The notes beneath the pieces were generated by a model. That model had not been told where the DNA came from, did no database searches, and was given only the letters and a program-made list of their open reading frames with translations. This document shows positions 5,627-10,388 of a DNA stretch of 10,388 nucleotides, one piece after another. A program made the position numbers and the translations under genes. Position 1 is the first letter of the stretch. Each line of letters begins with the position of its first letter. Source of the stretch: Victivallales bacterium Lenti_02 (GTDB lineage Bacteria > Verrucomicrobiota > Lentisphaeria > Oligosphaerales > Lenti-02); assembly GCA_001603055.1 (NCBI GenBank), contig LVAZ01000229.1, forward strand, positions 1 through 10,388. The letters are read 5' to 3'.

Positions 5627-7666
5627 TCAGCCCGGCAGCACCCAGAACTGTTTCGGGGGCACCCCGGTGCAGGCAAAGTAGATCGCGCCGATGATGCTGG
5701 GGACCAGCGCCCCCATGATCTCCCCGGCAATCAGACCAAGCATCAGCGGCTTGAGGCGCTGGTACACCCGCGCGCCGCCGTATTTGGTGGTGAGGTATTT
5801 GATCAGCCAACCGACCAGGAAGGCACCGCACAGGCGCCACTGCGGTTCGGTGGCCCAGGTGAGGAACATCACCGGATGCAGGGGCCACCAGGGGAAGCGA
5901 ATCCGCGCCGCCACGAAGACCATCACCAGCGCCACGCCAGCCACCAGCGCGATCATGCAGGGGCCGTTGGGACGCATTTCCGCGAAGCGCTTCAGGCCGG
6001 TCGTGCCGCCTGCCGTGTCGAGCCGCCCCTGCACCTCGAGTTTCTCCTTGGCCATGCGGATGTTGTCGAACTGCATGCGGGGGGTGGACTTGCTCGCCCA
6101 GCTATCGCCCCAGCTCACGCCCCGGTCGTACTGGAAATAGAGGGTCAGCGGCACGGCCACGGCCAGTCCAACCACCAAAGCCACCGCGCTCCAGGAGACC
6201 GTGCGCCCGATGCCCACCTGCTTGCGTTCGAGCAGGCGGAGCGAGGTGCTCATGAAGGGCATCAGCGACTCGCGCGGGTCCACCACCAGAATCATGCTCA
6301 CGGTGAGCAGGATCATCAGTTGTTCGAGGCCCAGCGCCCCCGCGCCGAACAGCCCCCAGATCACCCCGCAGGGGAAATAGTAGGGCTGGATGTAGAACAT
6401 CCCCGTCTCGGCCATGATCCGGCTCATCATCACGAAGAACATGACGATGATCGCCGTGTACAGCAGCGCCAGCGGCCAGTCCAGCCCCGCCGAGACCAGC
6501 AGCCCCACGAACCCCGCCGAAAGGGCCAGGAAGATGCGCATGGCCCAGACTTCATGGGGCGACACCGTGTCCCCGGTGCGCATGCCGAAGGCCCGTTGCA
6601 GGACCGTCCAGTAGTAGCGCCGCCCCAGATAGACCAGGGCCACGAACATGCCGAGGTTCGCGCCGAAATTCAGGAAGGCCTGCACGCGCACCGAGGTGTA
6701 GCCAGTGCCTTCGAGCCCGCCCTGCAGGGTGATTCCGTAGGTCGCGAACATGCCCGTGACCAGAGCCCAGAGGAAGGGGCCGATGCCGCAGGAGAGGGCC
6801 ACGTCGCTGGCCAGAAAATAGCTCAGCCCGATCACGCTGAAATACAGCGTCGGAGCCAGCAGCCGCACCCCGCCCCCCCGGCGCAGCGCGGGGAGCAACT
6901 GGTGCAGGGGCGTCAGGTCGAAACGCACCGGAATCGGGATCATCTGGTCGGGAAACCACTGGCAGGCGAAGTTGTTGAGATGGATGAAAAGGACCGACAG
7001 CGCCCCGATCCAGAACAGGCGGTTGCGGAAGATCGCGGCCCGGCGCTCGCCGGGTTCCGGCATCAGCGACTCCGCGAAACTCGCCACGGGATAGGGCAGA
7101 TGCTCATGGTTGCTCCATTGTCGGTGTACCACCACCGACAGGGCCATCAGCCCCCCCCAGAGACAGAGGATAATGGGAATCCAAAAGGCCAGCGTGCGCC
7201 ACCAGGCATCCCAGGGAATGTCCTTCAGGCCAATGCGGTGATCCGTGGTCCCCAGCCCCTGGACGAAGCCGTCCAGCGCCTTGTCCATATTCTCCTCGTT
7301 CACCGTCGCCAGCATCTCGCCCGGGGTGAGTTCGAGAACCTGGTTGTCGCGCCAGCCCGGCTCCAGGCGGTTGTAGTGATGCGGCAGCATCAGCGAGGTG
7401 GTGAAGGTGCGCATCAATCCCGAGCCGGGAATGCAGCAGGCGGCCAGGGTGAGGGTCAGAATCACCGCCAGTTCCTTGGCCGAGAAGGAGAACCGGCGCA
7501 GCAGCGGATTCACCAGCACCACCATCAGAATCAGCGCGCCGTAGACCGCCACCGGCATGTTGTTCCCGACCAGATAGGTCTGCCGGAGAATCTGGTCGTT
7601 CAAATAGCTCAACGCGCAGATGGCAAAGGCCCCGAGCAGGCCGAGAACAACGGAGCGGATGGTCAT
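5627..7666 (-). CDS. DUF6785/DUF6784 polytopic membrane protein, OPT-like
   Basis: A 679-residue inner-membrane protein with about 13-15 predicted helices; clear ones lie near residues 5-22, 37-55, 63-83, 158-180, 216-234, 270-313, 330-348, 374-416, 433-460, 489-511, 570-587, 612-628 and 640-667. The layout and the C-terminal block, W-W-P-L-H-P at 593-598 followed by K-Y-G-G near 628-631, fit the DUF6785 family with its DUF6784 tail, which is common in PVC-type genomes and distantly like oligopeptide transporters. No substrate is established for the family. A soluble loop lies at about 85-157 and another at about 515-568. The ATG at 7666 is chosen because hydrophobic sequence begins there and the codons further upstream look non-coding; the ribosome site is weak. 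First gene of a two-gene minus-strand unit, divergent from the propeller gene. Confidence 0.88.
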   Translation of the reverse strand: MTIRSVVLGLLGAFAICALSYLNDQILRQTYLVGNNMPVAVYGALILMVVLVNPLLRRFSFSAKELAVILTLTLAACCIPGSGLMRTFTTSLMLPHHYNRLEPGWRDNQVLELTPGEMLATVNEENMDKALDGFVQGLGTTDHRIGLKDIPWDAWWRTLAFWIPIILCLWGGLMALSVVVHRQWSNHEHLPYPVASFAESLMPEPGERRAAIFRNRLFWIGALSVLFIHLNNFACQWFPDQMIPIPVRFDLTPLHQLLPALRRGGGVRLLAPTLYFSVIGLSYFLASDVALSCGIGPFLWALVTGMFATYGITLQGGLEGTGYTSVRVQAFLNFGANLGMFVALVYLGRRYYWTVLQRAFGMRTGDTVSPHEVWAMRIFLALSAGFVGLLVSAGLDWPLALLYTAIIVMFFVMMSRIMAETGMFYIQPYYFPCGVIWGLFGAGALGLEQLMILLTVSMILVVDPRESLMPFMSTSLRLLERKQVGIGRTVSWSAVALVVGLAVAVPLTLYFQYDRGVSWGDSWASKSTPRMQFDNIRMAKEKLEVQGRLDTAGGTTGLKRFAEMRPNGPCMIALVAGVALVMVFVAARIRFPWWPLHPVMFLTWATEPQWRLCGAFLVGWLIKYLTTKYGGARVYQRLKPLMLGLIAGEIMGALVPSIIGAIYFACTGVPPKQFWVLPG

Positions 7667-7864
7667 GTGGGCACGTTCCAAGTCGGTGGGGGCCAGAAAT
7701 AACAAATGGAGTGGAAAGATACCAAGATTGGCGGCATCCGCAAGCCTGCCAAGCGCGAAGAGGATACCGCGTTTTTTTCCGGAACCGGCAACCGGGACAA
7801 TAATGCCGGGTCTATTTCGTTTCTTCCACAACCTGTTTCCCAACCCCGGCCAGGAATCGAACCC
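7667..7864. promoter_or_regulatory. Divergent intergenic region with tentative promoters
   Basis: These 198 bases lie between two divergent starts, so promoters for both should be here. For the rightward gene AATAAT (7799-7804) is a five-of-six match to a -10 box, but the -35 at the right spacing is poor (TTTCCG at 7776-7781). For the leftward gene the minus strand carries TTGGCA followed after 17 bases by AATCTT, and TTGCGG followed after 16 bases by TATCTT; both are weak. Four CCGG boxes start at 7779, 7785, 7792 and 7806. A run of seven Ts (7772-7778) follows a weak 4-bp CGCG stem. No operator can be named. Confidence 0.4.
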
Positions 7865-9154
7865 ATGAAGCATGCCATCCCGGTTCTCGTTCTGCTGTTT
7901 GCTGTTGCCGTTTCCGCAGCGGACTGGCCCCATTACCTGGGGCCGAACCACGACAACACCAGCAGCGAGACGGGACTGGCCGCCTCCTGGCCAGCCGAGG
8001 GGCCACCGAAACTGTGGGAATTCGAGCTGGGGCCCGGTTTCGCCTCGCCCGCCGTGGTCGGCGACCGGCTCTACGCGGTCCGCCGCATCCAGCCCCGGGG
8101 CGAAGGGGCGACCGGCCCGCAGCAGGACGTCATCCTCTGTCTCAACGCTCTCACCGGCGAACCGATCTGGACCACCGAGGTGGAAAGCGGCACCCGCGAC
8201 TACGGCTATCCCGGCAGCCGCACCTCCCCCTCGGTCAAGGACGGACGGGTGTTCGTCATCGGCCCGGCCGGCGAACTCTACGCGCTCGCGGCGGCGGACG
8301 GCACCCTGCTCTGGCGGCGCAACCTGCTGGCGGACTTCCAGTCCAAAAGCCCCGGCTGGGCGGTGGGCCAGTCCCCGCTGGCCTGGGAGGACTTGGTCAT
8401 CTGCACCCCCATGGGCCGCAAGGCGGCCGTGGTCGCCCTGGCGGCGGACACCGGCAAGACGGTCTGGGAAACCAAGATCGACGACAAGGTGGTCGGCGGC
8501 GACATGATGACCTACAACTCCCCGATTCTCGCCACCATCCACGGCGTCGAGCAGGTGCTGGCCATCACCGGCAACCGCGAGGGCACCCAGGTCGGCGGCT
8601 ACGACCCGAAAACCGGGAAAAATCTCTGGTCCTACAACGGCTGGCACTGCCACATCCCCATCCCCGCCCCCCTGCATCTGGGCGACGGGCGGGTGTTCAT
8701 CACCGGCGAATACGGGGCCGGTTCGGCCATGATCCGGGTGACCAAACAGGGCGACGCCTTCGCGGTCGAGGAACTCTACAAAACCCAGAACCTGGAGTCC
8801 CAAATCCACCAGCCCTTCCTGGTCGGCGACCATCTCTACGCCAACAGCAACGGCAACAAACGCCGGGACGGCTTCGTCTGCCTCGATCTGGAGGGCAACA
8901 TCGTCTGGCGCACCGAGCGCAATCCCAATTTCGAACGGGGCGGCATGATTCTGGCCGACGGACGCATCTATGCCGTGAACGGCAACAACGGCACCCTCGC
9001 CATCATCGAGCCCAGCCCCGAGGGCTTCAAGCAGGTGGCCGAGGCCAAACCCCTCGGCGGCAAGACCGTCTGGACCCCGCCCGTCCTCAGCAACGGCAGG
9101 CTCTATATCCGCGACCAGCAGAAACTCGTCTGCCTCGATCTCCGCGCCAAGTAA
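7865..9154 (+). CDS. Secreted PQQ-like beta-propeller protein
   Basis: A 429-residue exported protein. Residues 1-18 are a signal peptide (K2, hydrophobic 5-16, V-S-A before A19). The mature start D-W-P-H-Y-L-G-P-N matches the opening often seen in planctomycete and verrucomicrobial PQQ-like propellers. Blade repeats end in a G-x-x-x-W strand, with tryptophans at 102, 150, 201, 255 and 348, each preceded by a D/T-G turn. This repeat resembles those of quinoprotein dehydrogenases and BamB, but the active-site residues of a true quinoprotein dehydrogenase are not recognisable, so it is probably a scaffold or binding propeller. AGGA (7852-7855) lies nine bases before the ATG. An in-frame ATG at 7706 would bury the signal peptide and is rejected. 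It ends ten bases from the convergent FAD oxidoreductase gene. Confidence 0.9.
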   Translation: MKHAIPVLVLLFAVAVSAADWPHYLGPNHDNTSSETGLAASWPAEGPPKLWEFELGPGFASPAVVGDRLYAVRRIQPRGEGATGPQQDVILCLNALTGEPIWTTEVESGTRDYGYPGSRTSPSVKDGRVFVIGPAGELYALAAADGTLLWRRNLLADFQSKSPGWAVGQSPLAWEDLVICTPMGRKAAVVALAADTGKTVWETKIDDKVVGGDMMTYNSPILATIHGVEQVLAITGNREGTQVGGYDPKTGKNLWSYNGWHCHIPIPAPLHLGDGRVFITGEYGAGSAMIRVTKQGDAFAVEELYKTQNLESQIHQPFLVGDHLYANSNGNKRRDGFVCLDLEGNIVWRTERNPNFERGGMILADGRIYAVNGNNGTLAIIEPSPEGFKQVAEAKPLGGKTVWTPPVLSNGRLYIRDQQKLVCLDLRAK

Positions 9155-9164
9155 ATCCCCCGGA

Positions 9165-10388
9165 TCAGAGTTCGACCCCGAGGGTGGCCAGGGCTTCCTG
9201 GACCTCGCCGATGGCCACCCGGCGCGGGGTTTCCCCGGTGCGGGCGGCGATGGCCGCCACCGCGCCCGCGCCCTGCCCCGCGGTCATGGTCGTCACCATC
9301 ACCCGCAGAATCCAGTAGCGGTCCACGGCGGCACTCCGCCCCGCCCCCATGATGAGCCCCTCGATGCCTTGCGGCAGCAGGCAGCCGCGCGGTATCTGGA
9401 AGGTGCGGTCGGACATCACCTGCGCGCCCCAGGCCGCCTTGCCGGGATGCATCACCCGGTGGTCGTACAGCACGCAGCGGCCGACGGCGTCGGGCCACTC
9501 CGGCTGCGCCGTGCGGCTTTCCTGGGTCAGCAGCGCGTCGCCCACGATGCGCCGCGAGAAACGCACCCCCAGATTCGCCGCCACGCCCGCCACGAAGGCC
9601 CGCTCGTAGCCGGGAATGTAGCGGCGGTACACGTCGGCCAGAACAAAGGCCATGCGCCGCCCGTCGTTGACGCTGCGGGAAATCCGCTCGATGTCGAGCC
9701 CGTCGAAGCGGACGAAACCGGTGACCACATGGGCGATGCCCTGTTCGCGCATCAGGTGCATCTGGCAGGCGTCGGTGGTGTCGTGCAAGCCGATCCGTTC
9801 CGGCAGCGCACCATCGGCTTTGGCCTGCTGGAAGGCGCGCATCTGCATGCCGCCCCCGTGGGGGAACAGCAGAGTGCCGCAGTCCTCGTACTGGGCCAGC
9901 GCCTCGTCGAGGTTCCATTCCACGTCCATGTAGGCGGGATACTCCTCGGGATGCCGGCGGAAATAGTCCGCGAAGGCGTCGCAGTCCACATTGCCCAGCC
10001 GGAAACAGAGACTGTGAATTTCCCCCTTGGGATTGGCCCCGGCCAGCTCGGCCCCGGCCAGATGGGCCACATCGGCGTCGCCGGTGGCGTCCACCACCGC
10101 CGCCGCCAGCAAGGCCTCCCGGCCCGACTTGCTCTCGACGACCAATCCCCGCACCCGGTTCCCGTCCAGGATCGCGCCGGACACCCAGGTGTCCAGCAGC
10201 ATCTCCACCCCGGCCTCCTCGAGCATCCGCCCCAGCACCAGCTTGCCCAGTTCGAGGTCGTAGATGATATGCCCCTTGTGCGCATGCCATTTCGCGCCGT
10301 AGCCCATGGCCTTGGCCAGCTCGTCCGCGATCTCGACCGGGATGCCGGTGGGGCCGAGCCGATGGTCACGGGTGTAGTAGCAGTTGAA
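9165..10388 (-). CDS. FAD-dependent oxidoreductase, N-terminus outside the window
   Basis: The last 407 residues of a flavoprotein of the FAD_oxidored type (PF12831-like). The frame stays open from the ATG at 10307 to the right edge, adding 27 family-like residues, so that ATG is internal and the GxGxxG FAD-binding start lies beyond the window. Visible signatures are V-V-D-A-T-G-D-A-D at 98-106, the usual D-A-T-G-D flavin segment, and the C-terminal I-M-G-A-G-R-S-A block (about 346-353) followed by a helix with T-A-G-Q-G-A-G-A. Proteins of this family are frequent in PVC genomes near glycan genes, but most have no proven substrate. The gene converges on the PQQ-like gene with ten bases between the two stops. 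Confidence 0.9.
   Translation of the reverse strand, partial: FNCYYTRDHRLGPTGIPVEIADELAKAMGYGAKWHAHKGHIIYDLELGKLVLGRMLEEAGVEMLLDTWVSGAILDGNRVRGLVVESKSGREALLAAAVVDATGDADVAHLAGAELAGANPKGEIHSLCFRLGNVDCDAFADYFRRHPEEYPAYMDVEWNLDEALAQYEDCGTLLFPHGGGMQMRAFQQAKADGALPERIGLHDTTDACQMHLMREQGIAHVVTGFVRFDGLDIERISRSVNDGRRMAFVLADVYRRYIPGYERAFVAGVAANLGVRFSRRIVGDALLTQESRTAQPEWPDAVGRCVLYDHRVMHPGKAAWGAQVMSDRTFQIPRGCLLPQGIEGLIMGAGRSAAVDRYWILRVMVTTMTAGQGAGAVAAIAARTGETPRRVAIGEVQEALATLGVEL

Noticed and set aside
5876..7702. Plus-strand frame of 608 codons opposite the DUF6785 gene
   Set aside because: The product is a H, Q, R and E-rich low-complexity mirror of the membrane protein; the minus strand gives clear transmembrane helices.
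7754..7778. CGCG stem followed by seven Ts as a terminator
   Set aside because: The stem is only 4 bp with a 10-base loop and it lies between two divergent genes, where no transcript should end.
7840..7867. Minus-strand GGTTCGATTCC, like a tRNA T-arm or attachment site
   Set aside because: The T-stem pairs poorly, no acceptor, anticodon or D arm lies upstream, and the sequence is the ribosome site and start of the propeller gene.
8014..9318. Plus-strand frame of 434 codons over the PQQ-like gene
   Set aside because: It overlaps the true propeller frame and is R, G and P-rich without domains.

Overview
The window is high-GC bacterial DNA carrying a dispersed set of carbohydrate-handling and oxidoreductase genes. 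Its mix is typical of PVC-type environmental bacteria (Planctomycetota, Verrucomicrobiota, Lentisphaerota, Kiritimatiellota) and neighbouring phyla such as Hydrogenedentota: a DUF5060 glycosidase, a Gfo/Idh/MocA oxidoreductase, a DUF6785/DUF6784 membrane protein, a PQQ-like propeller and an FAD_oxidored enzyme. A heptanucleotide tract and a three-hairpin element in the one large gap point the same way. The phylum is an inference; there is no rRNA or marker gene here.

Layout. On the + strand, 5..2188 encodes a clan GH-A glycosidase with an N-terminal DUF5060 domain. A gap of 511 bases (2189..2699) follows, holding the three-hairpin element and the ATTCTGC-type heptamer tract but no credible gene. 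Then come a Gfo/Idh/MocA oxidoreductase (2700..3827) and, overlapping it by 4 bases (GTGA), a secreted helical-toroid-like protein of unknown function (3824..5095). Four bases later, facing the other way, lies a minus-strand pair transcribed from right to left: an OPT-like DUF6785 membrane protein (7666 down to 5627) and, 17 bases on, a YkgJ-type cysteine-cluster protein (5609 down to 5100). A 198-base divergent region separates this pair from a + strand secreted PQQ-like propeller (7865..9154). Ten bases beyond its stop, facing it, is the 3' part of an FAD-dependent oxidoreductase that runs off the right edge (9165..10388).

How the genes may work together (inference). A GH-A glycosidase, an NAD(P)-dependent sugar or polyol dehydrogenase, an exported helical protein, a polytopic transporter-like protein and an FAD oxidoreductase would fit uptake and breakdown of an unidentified sugar or glycoside. 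The locus is split into at least four transcription units, so it is not a single operon. I see no CRISPR array, transposase, phage gene, rRNA or tRNA, and no clear case of a wholly new defence or mobile system. The least explained items are the secreted 423-residue protein coupled to the dehydrogenase, the pairing of the YkgJ protein with the OPT-like transporter, and the two repeat elements in the gap.
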